NCBI GenBank assembly: GCA_003952965.2
Contig: RXIC02000487.1
Coordinates: forward strand, 62,001 to 126,000
Length of the DNA stretch: 64,000 bases
Reading direction: 5' to 3'
Origin: Morella rubra
Lineage: Eukaryota > Streptophyta > Magnoliopsida > Fagales > Myricaceae
Below, one piece after another: positions 34,122-45,408 of this stretch (the first letter of the stretch is position 1; every line of letters begins with the position of its first letter). The notes beneath the pieces were generated by a model. The model saw only the letters and a program-made list of their open reading frames with translations. It was not told the origin of the DNA and did no database searches. The position numbers and the translations under genes were made by a program.

Positions 34122-35116
34122 AAGGTGGGTACCCTACTTCAACAGAAATGGATAACCAAACTCTTGGGCTATGACTTCTTGGTGGAGTACAAGCATGGTC
34201 GGGAAAACAAGGTTGCAGATGTCACCTAGGAAATTCACTGAAGAGGAGGAGTTTAGGGGCTGACTCTGTAACATATCCTTCTCAATAGCCACTTGGTTGG
34301 AAGAACTCAGAGTGGTCTATTCTACAGATAAGCACATCCAATATCTTCTCAACCGACTACAGGAAGCACAACTTGATCCTTGAAAATATTCCTTGAACAA
34401 CGGAATACTCCTATACAATGGCAAAATCAATATAGGAGAGTTATCCTTCTATCTAGGAGAGGATTTTTCAGTTAATACGTGATGGTCCTATTGGTGGACA
34501 TGCAGGTTATGAAAAGTCATATCAGAGGTCAAAGAGGGATTTTTTCTGGAAGGGTATGAAGAAGGAAATCAAGGCTTACATCAGGCAGTGTAGTGTGTGC
34601 TAATAGAATAAATATGAAACTATGCTACCATCGGGTTTATTACAACCACTCCCAATCCCTACTAAACAATGGACTGACATATCCATGGATTTTATCGATG
34701 GGCTGCCTAATTCTCAAGGTTATACTGTGATATTTGTGGTTGTGGACAGACTTACCAAGCATAGTCATTTCATTCCTCTCAAACATCCATACACAGCCAG
34801 ATCAATAGCACAAGCATTTATGCAACATATATTCAAGTTGCATGATCTACCAGCCACAATTGTGTAAGACAGAGACTCGGTTTTTACAAGTATATTTTGG
34901 CAAGAATTGTTCGAATTATTGGAAGTAAAATTACACTACAGCATAGCATATCACCCTCAAACAGATGGGCAAACCGAAACAGTCAATAAATGCATAGAAG
35001 GCTATCTACGGTGCATGATAGGGGATAAGCCGGAAGGGATGGATTCAGTGGATGGCATTAGCCAAATGGAATTACAGCACAAGTATGCATTTTACCACGA
35101 AAATCACACCTTTTGA
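34122..35116 (+). pseudogene. Gypsy integrase core
   Basis: The plus strand shows a broken zinc-binding lead-in at 34480-34610. Then come PTKQWTDISMDFIDGLPNSQ and VVVDRLTKHSHFIPL (first catalytic Asp region), DRDSVFTS after an in-frame TAA at 34865 (second Asp), and YHPQTDGQTETVNKCIEGYL (catalytic Glu). It would insert the element's DNA copy. The stop inside the core shows that it is dead. Confidence 0.87.
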
Positions 35117-35215
35117 ATCAGTATTTGGGTACTTACCTCCCTGATTCCTACTTATGAATCGGGGACTACAAAGGTTGGTGCAGAGGACGAGGCTTCGTGG
35201 AGCCGAGACCAGATC

Positions 35216-35735
35216 TTGTCATTGCTTCGGGAGAACCTTGTAAAGGCACAGGATCAGATGAAAAGATATTCTGATTTAAAAAGGAAAGAACGAGAATTTA
35301 AGGAAAGGGAATTTGTTTACCTGCGTCTACAACTGTATAGACAACTATCGGTGAAGCAAAGGCATAACATGAAACCATCTTCGAGATTTTTTAGGCCTTT
35401 CCAAATCTTGAAGCGTATTGGGACAGTAGCATATTGTTTAGCCTTGCCTCCTGGTTCTTCGAGCCACCCGGTTTTTCATGTTTCCCAGCTGAAGCCCATC
35501 TTGGTTCTCGGGTTACGCCCTTTAAAGGGTTGCCAGCGGTGGATTCACAAGGAGCGTTACATCCGAAGCCCATTGCTGTTTTAGATCAGCGCATGAAGAA
35601 GGCTGGATCTCGAGCTGTCACTGAACTCCTTATCCAGTGGCATGGTCAATCTCTAAACGACGCCACATGAGCCCCTACCAGCTCTAGCAGGATTTTCCAT
35701 ACCTTGTGGACAAGGTGTTTTGAACAGGGAAGTGT
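35216..35735 (+). pseudogene. Gypsy integrase C-terminal region with chromodomain
   Basis: The frame 35216-35584 ends with FFRPFQILKRIGTVAYCLAL and SSHPVFHVSQLKP, the usual plant chromovirus integrase tail. In the next frame PIAVLDQRMKKAGSRAVTEL and LIQWHGQSLNDATW (about 35573-35670) form the chromodomain, which in relatives reads chromatin marks and steers insertion. A frameshift near 35500 separates the two. Confidence 0.82.
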
Positions 35736-36191
35736 TGCTATAGTGGGAGGTTGATGACCTAAAGGTGGAACCTTTGAGGAAGAAGGGAGATGTGTGGAGA
35801 GGGCTTCGGGAGTGTTCGAGAGTTGTCTTCTGTCTTCTGAGGTCACTTACGTGGGTCTCAAGGGCAATTTGGTAACCTGCCACTTTGGGTGGGCTTTAGT
35901 TATGCAAGAATGGGCTTGGTTATGGTAGTTGGACTATTAATTGGTCAGTAGTCTAGTACTTATGTTATGACTTTCTATAGTGTTATTTCAATTGGTCTTT
36001 AGGCTTTAGTTATCTTTCCTTGTCTAGCCCAAACCCACTATGGTGAAGGCAGTTATGTAAGCATCATCAAAGATCATTTACGCAGATAGTGTTTGGAGGA
36101 GATTTGCCATCTCGAATGGGCAATATGTTATTATTCTTGTAGTTCATCAATCAAACACAAAGTTTATTAAATATTCTAGCAATTTGTTACA
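35736..36191 (+). repeat. 3' LTR of the gypsy element
   Basis: 456 bp, TGCTATAG to GTTACA, followed directly by the TSD TCCAT. It lacks about 20 bp (TATTGGCAAATTC region) present in the 5' LTR and has several other differences. Part of its left end overlaps chromodomain-like reading frames. Confidence 0.93.
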
Positions 36192-36196
36192 TCCAT

Positions 36197-37464
36197 ATAA
36201 TCTACCACCAGCCCATCTGGATACCAGGATAGGGAAAAAACTGTAGGGAACGAACGCCTCAAAGGACGATGCCCGCACAATACATCATGCCAAAACCTCG
36301 TCCTTTGCCCATTTCCCACCACTATCAGAGTATGGCCCCAAAAAGATTCCTAACCCTTACTGATATGCTTCCAAAGGCTTACCCATAAGATCCATGAGGA
36401 GGTAAAATGCGCCACTCCCCCACAATGGTGCCATATTTCTCTTAATAATACACCGCCACATACAATCTCTCTCAGTGGCAAACCTCCATAACCATTTTCC
36501 CAAAAATACTTTATTAAACAATGAGAGGCCCCTAATACCCAAACCACCATAATCGATAGGAGAACAAACCAGCTTCCAATTTAGAAATGGAATTTATGAG
36601 CCTCTCCATCACTTCCCCACAAAAAATCTCTTTGCAACTTCTCCATTCTAGAAGCAACCTTATGCGAAGAGGGAAAAGAGAAAGAAAGTACGTAGGAAGA
36701 CATGAAAGGGTAGATTTAATCAAAGTAACACGACCTACCTTTAATAAGTACATTTCCACTCAACCAACCTTTTTTCCACCCTTTCCAAAATCCCATCCCA
36801 AATTTGAACACTCTTAAAATGAGCTCCCAACGGAAGACCCAAGTATGTCATAGGCAAAGCGGATACCCTGCAATCCAAAATAGAAGCCATTTCCCACACA
36901 TTACTAACATCACAAGCAGGTATCACCTCAGACTTAGCCAAATTAATCTTCAATCCAGAAATTGCCTCGAAACAAAGAAGCATGCAACGGAGACTACGAA
37001 ACTGATGCTCCTCAGTCCCGCAAAATATCAATGTATCATCAGCGAACAGCAAGTGGGAAACACATAACCCTTCCCTATTAACCCTAGATGCCCTGAATCC
37101 CTTAATAACATCAACCAAAACCATCTTAGACATCATATGAGAGAGCGCTTTTATAACAATGACAAATATCAAAGGAGATAAGGGATCACCTTGCCTTAAA
37201 CCATGAGAACCACCATAAAAACCCTCCAGAGAACTAGCACAGAAAACTTAATTGAGGAGATACAAAAAGAAATCCACCTACACCACTTCTCCCAAACCCA
37301 CATCTCTTGAGAAGGTGCAACAAACAAAGGCATTTTGAGAAGGAGAGATAATTTTATGCAACACATACTTCAACCTGTTACCTAAGACCTTGGCAAGAAT
37401 ATTATAAATTCCCCCCACAAGGCTTATAGGCTTGAAATCTTTCAACTCTACAGCACCGGCTTCC
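36197..37464 (-). pseudogene. LINE reverse transcriptase region (5'-truncated)
   Basis: Minus-strand frames begin near 37464 with EAGAVELKDFKPISLVGGIY, NILAKVLGNRLKYVL and SPSQNAFV, then shift. At 37172-36741 they give EGLCVSHLLFADDTLIFCG with the catalytic FADD, INLAKSEVIP and MTYLGLPLGAHFKS. At 36760-36540 the connector [20 protein letters not shown] follows. Several frameshifts are present. The element begins inside the reverse transcriptase, so it was dead on arrival. Confidence 0.88.
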
Positions 37465-37481
37465 AGAGAGATATTTAGCAG

Positions 37482-37870
37482 CTTATGGAGAGGACCCACA
37501 CCATGGTAGAGTTAGTGATTGCTGTCACAACCACTATCAGTGGAAGTCCTGCAATTGAATTGAGGTTTGGGAGCTGAGATAGAACAATGCATAGAGAAGT
37601 AAACACTAGGTACCACTCTACTGTTGTAAGGGGATTCGATAGACAGAGGGGCCCACAAACTATCTGGAAAAATAGTTTCACCCCTCCTATAAGAATTAAA
37701 GCTGTTGTAGTTCCTGCAGATAAATAAACAGTTGGGAACAGAGCAAGCCAGACAGCCAAACGTTCCCCTTGCAAAAGGGAGAATATCATCAGCAGATTGT
37801 ATGCTTGGATAGAACTAGTAAACTTGTAGTATCTTATGCCCTGTTTTCATATTCAAGAGAGATACTTAGC
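37482..37870 (-). pseudogene. AATL1/LHT8-like: AATL1/LHT8-like exon, partial second copy
   Basis: The minus strand repeats the first two thirds of the exon at 29331-29758: VWLALFPTVYLSAGTTTALI, then QIVCGPLCLSNPLTTVEWYL and VTAITNSTMVWVLSIS. Six bases are missing (GGETMKL becomes GGVKL). It starts at CTTATGGAGAGG exactly where the LINE flank ends, so it is a local duplication that existed near the LINE target. The exon has no donor site and cannot be spliced normally. Confidence 0.85.
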
Positions 37871-38232
37871 GGCATTAAGCATATAGTTAGATTGTGCTTG
37901 AAAATAATTTCTTACTAGAAATCATGACTGACTAAAAGCATTATCAACTCAAAGGGGTACAGCGTAGAAGCAATCAACAGTACTTCAGAACTAGATGGCC
38001 AGGATGTCAACTAATAGTGCGACTACATGAATTGTTATGAATGCTGAATTAGGGAAAGCAAATTCTTTGGGCAGGTCAGAAATACATGCAGTTAGGCTGT
38101 ATTTGCAGCAGAGAACATTTGTGTATACTTATCAATTTGTAACTAATTTTAGATAACAATCTTCAGAAAAGGTGGACTTAAGCTTTCAATAGTTTTAGCT
38201 GACATAAGGTCATAGTGGAATGCATTCTCACC

Positions 38233-38500
38233 AAATAAACAGTTGGGAACAGAGCAAGCCAGACACCTAAACGTTCCCCTATAAAAGGGAGAATATCATC
38301 AGCAGATTGTATGCTTGGATGGAACTAGAACTAGCAAACCTGTAGTATCTTACGCCCTGTTTTCATATTCAAGAGAGATACTTAGTGGCATTAAGCATAT
38401 AGTTAGACTGTGCTTGAAAATAATTTCTTATTGGAAATCATGACTGACTAAAAGCATTATCAACTCAAAGGGGAACAACGTAGAAGGAATCAACAGTATT
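38233..38500 (-). repeat. Third partial copy of the transporter exon start and upstream intron
   Basis: CCAAATAAACAGTTGGGAAC to GCATTATCAACTCAAAGGGG repeats 37722-37962. Only the first 15 or so codons of the exon (VWLALFPTVYL) are included. Confidence 0.8.
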
Positions 38501-38509
38501 AATAATAAA

Positions 38510-39590
38510 TTTCCAAAAGAGCACATCAGATTTATAGCAGCTAGCAAATTTTCCCAATTCGCTTTTTATTTTTATTTTTATAATTTACTAATCTTGCCCT
38601 TTCCCATTCTAAAAGACTTATAAATAAGTAGAAGTCTTAACCACCATTTGCCTCACCAATAATGCACAGAGGATCCATAACCATAGACAATGAAGAAATC
38701 CAGTTATTCTTTCACAATAAGAATGTGCAAACTCCAACAAGAAGAAAGGGCATAACTTTCAGCAGTCATTTTCAACAGTACAATGTGAGTGACACTTCAA
38801 CTTGTGCAAGATTTGGAACTAGAGGCAAAAATAAAAGTTACTGCATTTTCATGATATTTCAATCAAATGACGCTGGTAAGACTTCCTAGTGAAGCAAAAT
38901 TCATCAACCTCATATTTATTATGGGCGGATACCAAAACAAATGGATCTTAGAAAACAAACGTTCAAACTCTAGTATTGAACTAGCACCTACTTTCCCAAC
39001 TCTAGCTACATATATGCTTATCCAAGCATGAATCACAATAGTGATAGTTTCAAGTGAAAAAGATTTGTTACTTAGTATCTCCATAAAACATTTATTAAAA
39101 AAAAAAAATAGCATCTCCATAAAACACAAACAGCCTGAGAAAGCAAAAGTCCATGTTCGACAGTCAAAATAACACCCATATCTTTCTGAACCATATGTTC
39201 TGCGTTGCCTATCTCTCAACTCCCATTCCTTACATTTACCATCAAACAACAATAAATTTAACAGCCAAAATTTCTTTTTTTTATAGATTAACACCCAAAA
39301 TTTCATTCGCGGATTCGTGACATTTTTTTCAGCTACCAAAAAGCCATAGCTGAGTACCCAAAAAAACTCTCATAAAGCCCGTCTCAGCATTCCAATCCTC
39401 TCATTCCTGCCACTCGCCATCAAAATCAAATACAGAAAGTTAAAGCAGTAAAAGATTTCGAAAGTCCCGAGCCTAATCATCCATCTAAAACCCCTCAAAA
39501 CCCCATTGATCCTCGCCCAATTATGCAATCAGATCATGAAATTTGCGCTGTCAACGATTTCTGAACTAAGCAACTACACAAAATGAAAAT
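38510..39590 (-). repeat. Transporter 5' intron/flank, partner of 18712-19785
   Basis: The block is colinear with 18712-19785 in the same orientation. It contains no exon I can identify. It lies between the exon copies and a candidate 5' untranslated exon at about 39690-39810, so it is best read as the first intron of the transporter. Confidence 0.75.
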
Positions 39591-39687
39591 ACTAAACCAA
39601 TAAATAAAAAAGACTACATAATCTAAAAAACAAAAGTAAATGAATATATAAAATTTGGATCATATAAAAAAGAAACTGAACCCTAAC

Positions 39688-39815
39688 CTGAACCAGTGAT
39701 ACAATTAAAGCTTTATCAGCTTGTTCTCTTCTTCCACTGCCGAAGTTCCAAATACAGAGACGCAGTATTCTAAAGAGAGAGACAGAGGGAGGAAGGGGGA
39801 AATGAGTCAAAAAGC
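39688..39815 (-). other. Candidate 5' untranslated exon of the transporter locus
   Basis: The minus strand runs through a pyrimidine-rich stretch (TTCCTCCCTCTGTCTCTCTC) and a GC-richer segment to CTGGTTCAG followed by GTTAGG, a good plant splice donor. No start codon belonging to the transporter is seen, so this may be a leader exon. The assignment rests on position and base composition only. Confidence 0.35.
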
Positions 39816-39878
39816 TATGTAAAGGTAAGTAGATAAGACATTTCCCCGTATTTTTAGGCCCATTTCAAGATTCAGTAC

Positions 39879-40180
39879 ATTTGGCCCAATCAAATATAGC
39901 CGTTACACAAACAATCCCCCCCTCCTCTCTCTCTCTCTCTCCGGACCTGGTCAATTTCAGCAAAAGCCGTTGCAGAAAAACGTATCAAGTAAAAACTAGC
40001 CGTTGTCATAACCGATGACTCTGACCCTGTGACCCCATTTGGCCCAATCAAATATAGCCGTTACACAAACAATCCCCCCCTCTCGGACCTGGTCAATTTC
40101 AACAAAAGCCGTTGCAGAAAAACGTATCAAGTAAAAACTAGCCGTTGTCATAACCGATGACTCTGACCCTGTGATCCCAT
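39879..40180. repeat. Approximately 150-bp tandem duplication
   Basis: CATTTGGCCCAATCAAATAT to GACTCTGACCCTGTGA occurs at 39879-40034 and again at 40036-40174. The first copy carries an extra CT-rich microsatellite (about 39910-39938). Confidence 0.9.
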
Positions 40181-40185
40181 TACTT

Positions 40186-41680
40186 TTGACATTAGTGTCC
40201 GCATATGCTCTCTCTCTCTCTCCCTCATCCGATACAGGGCACTTTTCTTGGAGAAAATTTTAAGGGTTTTAAGTATAAAAATATTTAGGTAATGTTTGAA
40301 CTTTATTGTTATGCGTGTAGAAGTTGTTGAGTTATATTGATATTTGAAAAAAAGTAATATTGAGTTGTATTGGTATGCGTGAAGAAGTAATGCTAGGATC
40401 GTAAGTTTAAAAAGTTGAATTTAAATTCTAAACATTTTAGCCAAATGAACATGACCATATTGTTTCTTCTTTCAATTCTTATGTGCGTTATAATTCAGTG
40501 GCGGAATTAGAAATGGATTTGAAGGAGCAAACTCTTAAAGGAAAATGACAAAAAAAATTTTTTTACTACGAAATGTAAAAAAATATCTTCGAGTTAAAAT
40601 ATCGAAAATTAAAGACTAAAAATATAAAAAAATATATATTATATTGAAATATACTTACTGTATTATTTACTAAGACTGAGAGGTGACAATTGAATCTTAT
40701 GTGTAATACTTCTAATCTTTTGAGCTATTTTTGAGATCCTTATGTTAAGGTTTTCTTTTAAATATCTTTATTAATTGTGTTCTTCTTAGTATTTGCTTTA
40801 TTCTCTTAATTTGTGCCTTGTTTTGTATTTATCATTTGATTAATTGTTTATAGAATTTTTTTCCTTTAATTTTTAATCTTTGAATTGAGATCACTATTTT
40901 TAGTGCAAATGCTTGTGTTTAAATTGTCTAAGCAATTTGATTTTATTTCCTCTAATATTTTAGAGCAATTTGGTTAATTTTTAGTATATGGCCGAATTTT
41001 GCTTCCTTGGTTTAAATATTGTATTTTTAACCTTGATTTTAATAAATTCTTTTTCTTATATTGATGTGATGTTATTTGTCTAATTTATTTTATTATGTTA
41101 GGTATTTGATTTTATTTGAGTTTAATTATTTTAAAATGCATGTTTAATTGTATTTAAATCTCAATTGGGCATAATTTTTTTGAAAAAAGTATTATTAAAT
41201 TCCAATCGCACAAACATATTATTTCTTAGTAGTTTTACATGAAAACAATAAGAAAAAGAAGGAAAAAAAGATAATTTAACAGCAGAATTCTTCAAGATGG
41301 AAGTGGGCAGATGTCATTTTAGTAACAGCAATGCAGAATCAAGTATTTCCCAAGGATTGGTGTTTGACTACATAAAATTTTAGCCTAAAATTTTAACATC
41401 ATTACATTCTCACTCTCTCTCCTTACTTTTTCTCTAACTTTTTTTACTAACTTTTTTACTTTTTTACTTATTTTTTCATTCTCTCTCCTCACTTTTTCAT
41501 AATTACTAAAATTTTATCTTAAAATTTTACTTACCTAAACACCATGTAAATGTGGCTCGGAAGTTCACTATTACCATTCAATAGGGCCTCTTTTTGTTTT
41601 TCCTAATCCAATAGGGCCTCTTAAATGAGGGTGAGAGAGAGTTGGCATTCTTACTACGCCCTGTAATTTTCAAGTCAAAC
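40186..41680. other. Long AT-rich intergenic stretch, no gene seen
   Basis: No protein-coding potential, RNA gene or defined transposon end is visible. It includes CT-rich microsatellites near 40209 and T-rich tracts near 41400-41500. Confidence 0.6.
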
Positions 41681-41730
41681 AAATGCATAGACTACTTAAC
41701 CCACAGACAAGCAAACGGAGCTTTTCAAGA

Positions 41731-41753
41731 GGGGGGGGGGGGGGGGGGGGGGG
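41731..41753 (+). repeat. Run of 23 G residues
   Basis: An uninterrupted poly(G) tract about 370 bp upstream of the first receptor-kinase homology. Such a run is rare in plant DNA, is polymorphism- and assembly-error-prone, and can form G-quadruplex structure. Confidence 0.9.
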
Positions 41754-42099
41754 TTTTGGGTGGGCCAAGCCCTGGTTAAAAAATAAAATAAAACTTATGT
41801 GCAAAAATTGTTTTTGGGCGGAGCCGACCGGGGCGGGTGCCTCTGTTCGGCCCCGGCTGGTTCCGCTTGTGGCTTTATCAGACCCTTCTATCTCCCCAAA
41901 ACGCTATCCCCCCCGTTTTCCTCAATTTACTTTCTTCACTAGTTTTGCTAGAAGTTGGAGATTGAGCAAAGAGGAGAAAACAATAGGGAGAAAAAGATTC
42001 CAGTTCTCTTCCCACGGTCTTTTTCTTCACAGATTTTTTTTCTCTAGCCCTCCTTTGTTCATCGAAAATTGGTGTCTCTTTAGGAGTTCATTTGTCACA

Positions 42100-44277
42100 A
42101 ACCTGTTACAGTCTCTGCAGTTTCCAATCAAAGAAAACCCTTATTGGTTCCTTTTTCCGCATAACAAGAAAAAGACATGCAAGAATTATACACGATTTGG
42201 ATACTACAACAAGTTTTTCTTTTGCACGATTTTAGTCGTTCAGCTTCTTTGTTTTTCCTCTGAACTTGTTTCAGGCCAACAAGGGGATGGCGTAGTTGTC
42301 ACTCAACAAGACTATCAAGCGCTCCGGGCCTTCAAGAACGACCTAATTGATTTCAAGGGCGTATTGCGGAGCTGGAATGACAGTGGTTATGGGGCCTGTT
42401 CTGGTGGGTGGGTAGGAATCAAATGCGTCAAGGGACAGGTCATTGCGATCCAGCTTCCGTGGAAGGGATTGGGTGGCCGAATCTTTAAGAAGATTGTGTA
42501 ACGTGCCTATGTAAGGGCTTCTAGTGGACATGGGCTAAGATGCAATTATGGGCTGCAAGGAAGGAACACTCCAGATCATGACGATCTTTTGGGCTTAGTG
42601 TTTCAGAGGCCTACTCTACCATACAAATCCATTAGTGCAATTGTTTTTCATATTTACATTTATTAGGGTAATATCGTACTTTCAATATTATAATTTGGTT
42701 ACAGGTCTATATAAGAAACTAGTAGTACAGGAAAAGGGAAGAAAAGAAGAATTTACTTGTGTTTCTGTTTGGAGGATTGGCTGAGCCTCGAATGTCAGCT
42801 CTTATGTTAATTTTTCAGTAAATGTATTTCAGTGAAGATTTTCAGTGAATGTTCTGTTTGATTGGTATGGAGGTTTGTTACAGATTGGCCAGCTTCCAGC
42901 ACTTAGAAAGATCAGCCTCCACGACAATGTTCTTGCTGGCGCTATTCCTTGGTCCCTCGGGTTCCTTCCCAGTTTTAGAGGGGTTTACCTCTTCAACAAC
43001 CGGCTTTCGGGTTCTATTCCTTCTCCAATTGGTAACTGTCCTCTTCTTCAGACTCTAGATTTAAGCAACAATGCTCTTATTGGCACAATCCCTCCTAGCC
43101 TTGCAAACTCAACCAAACCGTTCAGATTTAATCTTTGCTTCAAGTCATTGACGGGTTCACTTCCAAATAGTCTCACCCAGTCGCCTTCTCTGACCATCCT
43201 TGCTCTCCAGCCCAACAATCTCTCTGGTTCCATCCCAAATACTTGGGGTAGAACGGGAAACAATACCTACAATCTTCAGGTATTGACACTTGATCATAAT
43301 CTTATCTCAGGAACTATTGCAGTTTCTTTTAGCAAGTTGAGCTGGCTTGAAGAGATTTCTCTTGGCTAGAGCCAGGTTGCCGGGACCATACCCATTTAAC
43401 TAGGAAGCCTCTCAAGGCTCCAGAGGGTAGATTTGTCGTACAATGCTATCAATGGAAGTTTTCCTGCTAGCTTTTCCAACCTCTCCTCTCTTGTTTCATT
43501 GAATTCAGAGGGCAACCACCTTGAAAACCAAATCCCAGAAGCCGTGGACAGGTTACAAAACCTTTCAGTTCTCAACCTTGAGAACAATCGTTTTGAAGGC
43601 TAGATCCCTGCAACGATCGGGAATATCACTGGCATTAACCAAATTGATCTGTCGGAGTATAATTTTATAGGAGAAATTCCGGATTCACTTGTAATCCTAG
43701 CAAACCTCAGTTCGTTCAACGTTTCTTATAACAATCTGTTCGGTCCCGTCCCATCCCTCCTCTCCAAAAAGTTTGATTCAAGCTCTTTTGTATGGAATCT
43801 TCAGCTATGTGGGTATAGCTCTTCAACCCCATGTCCTTCTCCCCCACCAGAGAACCTTCCAGCTCCACCAAAAGGGGCTCCAAAATGGCATCACCGCAAG
43901 CTGAGCACAAAAGACAAGATTCTCATTGCAGCTGGTGCCCTTCTAGCGGCTCTACTTGTTCTGTGCTGCATTTTGCTTTGTTGCTTAATCAGGAAAAGAG
44001 CTACTTCGAAAGGAATAGAATGGCAAAACTGCCAAGGGGTAGCTGCCGGCAGTTTCGATAAGGCAGTCTCTGCCGGCGCTCATGTTCAATTGATGGGTGA
44101 AACCGGAGGAAAATTAGTCCACTTTGACGGGCCATTTGTCTTTACAGCGGACAATCTCCTCTATGCAACTGCTGAAATCATGGGGAAGAGTGCTTATCGG
44201 ACAACGTATAAGGCTACATTGGATGATGGTAATCAAGTTGCTGTGAAGAGGTCGAGGGAAAAGTCTACGAAGGGTCT
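42100..44277 (+). pseudogene. IMK-like: IMK2/IMK3-like leucine-rich-repeat receptor-like kinase pseudogene, cut in the kinase domain
   Basis: The N-terminal part reads FGYYNKFFFCTILVVQLL (signal-anchor), DYQALRAFKNDLIDFKGVLR and SWNDSGYGACSGGWVGIKCV (LRR-NT cap), then QVIAIQLPWKGLGGRI. An intron-like interruption with GT near 42494 and AG at 42880 follows. LRRs continue from 42881 (LPALRKISLHDNVLAGAIP to [18 protein letters not shown]). Then come a Pro-rich stalk, a transmembrane segment ([20 protein letters not shown], near 43920) and the kinase start [20 protein letters not shown], ending at [14 protein letters not shown]. Closest known relatives are the meristem receptor-like kinases IMK2/IMK3. 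In-frame stops lie near 43367, 43398 and 43601, and the Gly-rich loop has Arg for Gly. The copia LTR replaces the rest of the kinase. Upstream frame back to 41683 runs through poly(G) and is probably untranslated. Confidence 0.92.
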
Positions 44278-44728
44278 TGTTAGATTACCAAAACGTAGCG
44301 GGTATCAGAAATACATGGTGCGGAAGCTCTGATTTGCAGGAATATTTGAAGTGTCTTACAGTCCACGATCAATGATCCACGAACACAGCTCTCTAGTCGT
44401 TCAGGAGGCTACCAGAGTCTCCTTATGAATTCCACACTTCAAGTCCAAGGCAAAAAAGATGGAAGCCTTGATGCCTTGAGATAAAGTTCTTTGTCAGATT
44501 GTTTAGAATATGTCGATTGATTTTTTCTCTCTATGCTTATTTTCTTAAATAAACGTACGTGAGAATCTCTTGAATTCAAATAGAGATATGGATAAGATCT
44601 CTAGTTCAACTATTCAAATAGAGATTTAGATAAGATCTCCAGTTCAACTATAATTCAAACTTCAGCTTAAGATTACATGGGTCTAAATACCCATGTGGAT
44701 GCCATGGGAGTCATCGATTTTTCTAACA
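44278..44728 (-). repeat. Copia 3' LTR
   Basis: 451 bp, TGTTAGATTACC to TTTTCTAACA in plus orientation, with an internal small duplication (CAAATAGAGAT.TGGATAAGAT, twice near 44577 and 44614). It is bordered on its internal side by the polypurine tract. Confidence 0.93.
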
Positions 44729-44742
44729 TCTCCCACTCATCC
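44729..44742 (-). promoter_or_regulatory. Copia polypurine tract
   Basis: The minus strand reads GATGAGTGGGAGA directly against the LTR. This is the purine-rich primer site for plus-strand DNA synthesis, and it confirms minus-strand orientation. Confidence 0.85.
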
Positions 44743-45408
44743 ACATTGGTGCCATCCTTACGAATTGTCTCTACTTGAACTCTCATCTTGTCATCCTTAC
44801 ATTCTGGAAATGAAGCGTGCAACCTGACAGAAAGCATAGGGTAGGAGGGCTATATCAAGTTACCATCTAACCAACATAGCACTTCACTCAAAAATATCTC
44901 GTCCATGCTCCATAATATTTGATCACACTAGATCGAGTCCCTTTAATCCCTTATAAGCATCAAAGCTTAAAGCAATACTCTATCTCACATCATATAATAT
45001 GCTCATGATTGTGTCAACACAAAATAACATAATCGTTCGGACTATGAGCCATAAAATAAAGGTGTGTATCCAAAATAATCTTCCCTAGACACTTAAGCCA
45101 ATTCATTTCTACTTGACCACTTTCCTAGATATGTTCCACGAGACTATATAAATCGTGGTCCTAAGAAAACATGCTAAAGTAGCATTATCAAGTATCCACT
45201 TCATGACATAGTTCTAGGTTCGAAGGGCATAGAGTAGACCATCAATAGGTATATAAGGGCTCACATAGTGACGGAGCAGGGATTCATCCGTCACTCCCCC
45301 AATTGGTTGGCAATAGCATATACAATATGAAATGTATGCTACGGCGGAGCTCCCACTCAAATGGGCTTGTCACACTCCAACGCTGTACGAATCTTAATCT
45401 AGTCAACC

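Larger units (their letters stand above)
30655..36191 (+). mobile_element. Ty3/gypsy chromovirus-type LTR retrotransposon, complete but inactive
   Basis: LTRs lie at 30655-31128 and 35736-36191, beginning TGTTATAGTGGG or TGCTATAGTGGG and ending TTTGTTACA. The 5-bp target duplication TCCAT is perfect at 30650-30654 and 36192-36196. The order gag, protease, reverse transcriptase, RNase H, integrase, chromodomain defines a chromovirus. Stops and shifts occur throughout, and the two LTRs differ at many positions, including a roughly 20-bp deletion. The copy is therefore not recent. It is inserted in the LINE. Confidence 0.95.
29853..37464 (-). mobile_element. L1-type LINE, strongly 5'-truncated, inserted in the transporter locus and split by a gypsy element
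   Basis: The T run at 29852-29863 is the poly(A) tail on the minus strand. CAGAGAGAT occurs at 29844-29852 and 37464-37472, a likely target-site duplication. The target sequence without the LINE is preserved nearby as ATTCAAGAGAGATACTTAG (about 37850). Only about 2.1 kb is LINE sequence (29853-30654 and 36197-37464), covering part of the reverse transcriptase, the connector and the zf-RVT region. The rest is the gypsy insertion. Confidence 0.85.

Noticed and set aside
35391..35883. Minus-strand frames over the gypsy 3' end
   Set aside because: They are shadows of the chromodomain and LTR with no independent support.
30655..36191. Possible integrated pararetrovirus
   Set aside because: LTRs, a TSD, an integrase and a chromodomain identify a gypsy retrotransposon. 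No movement-protein or virus-specific gene is present.
41683..42099. N-terminal extension of the IMK-like frame through the poly(G) run
   Set aside because: It translates a homopolymer and low-complexity sequence absent from IMK-type proteins, so it is more likely leader DNA.
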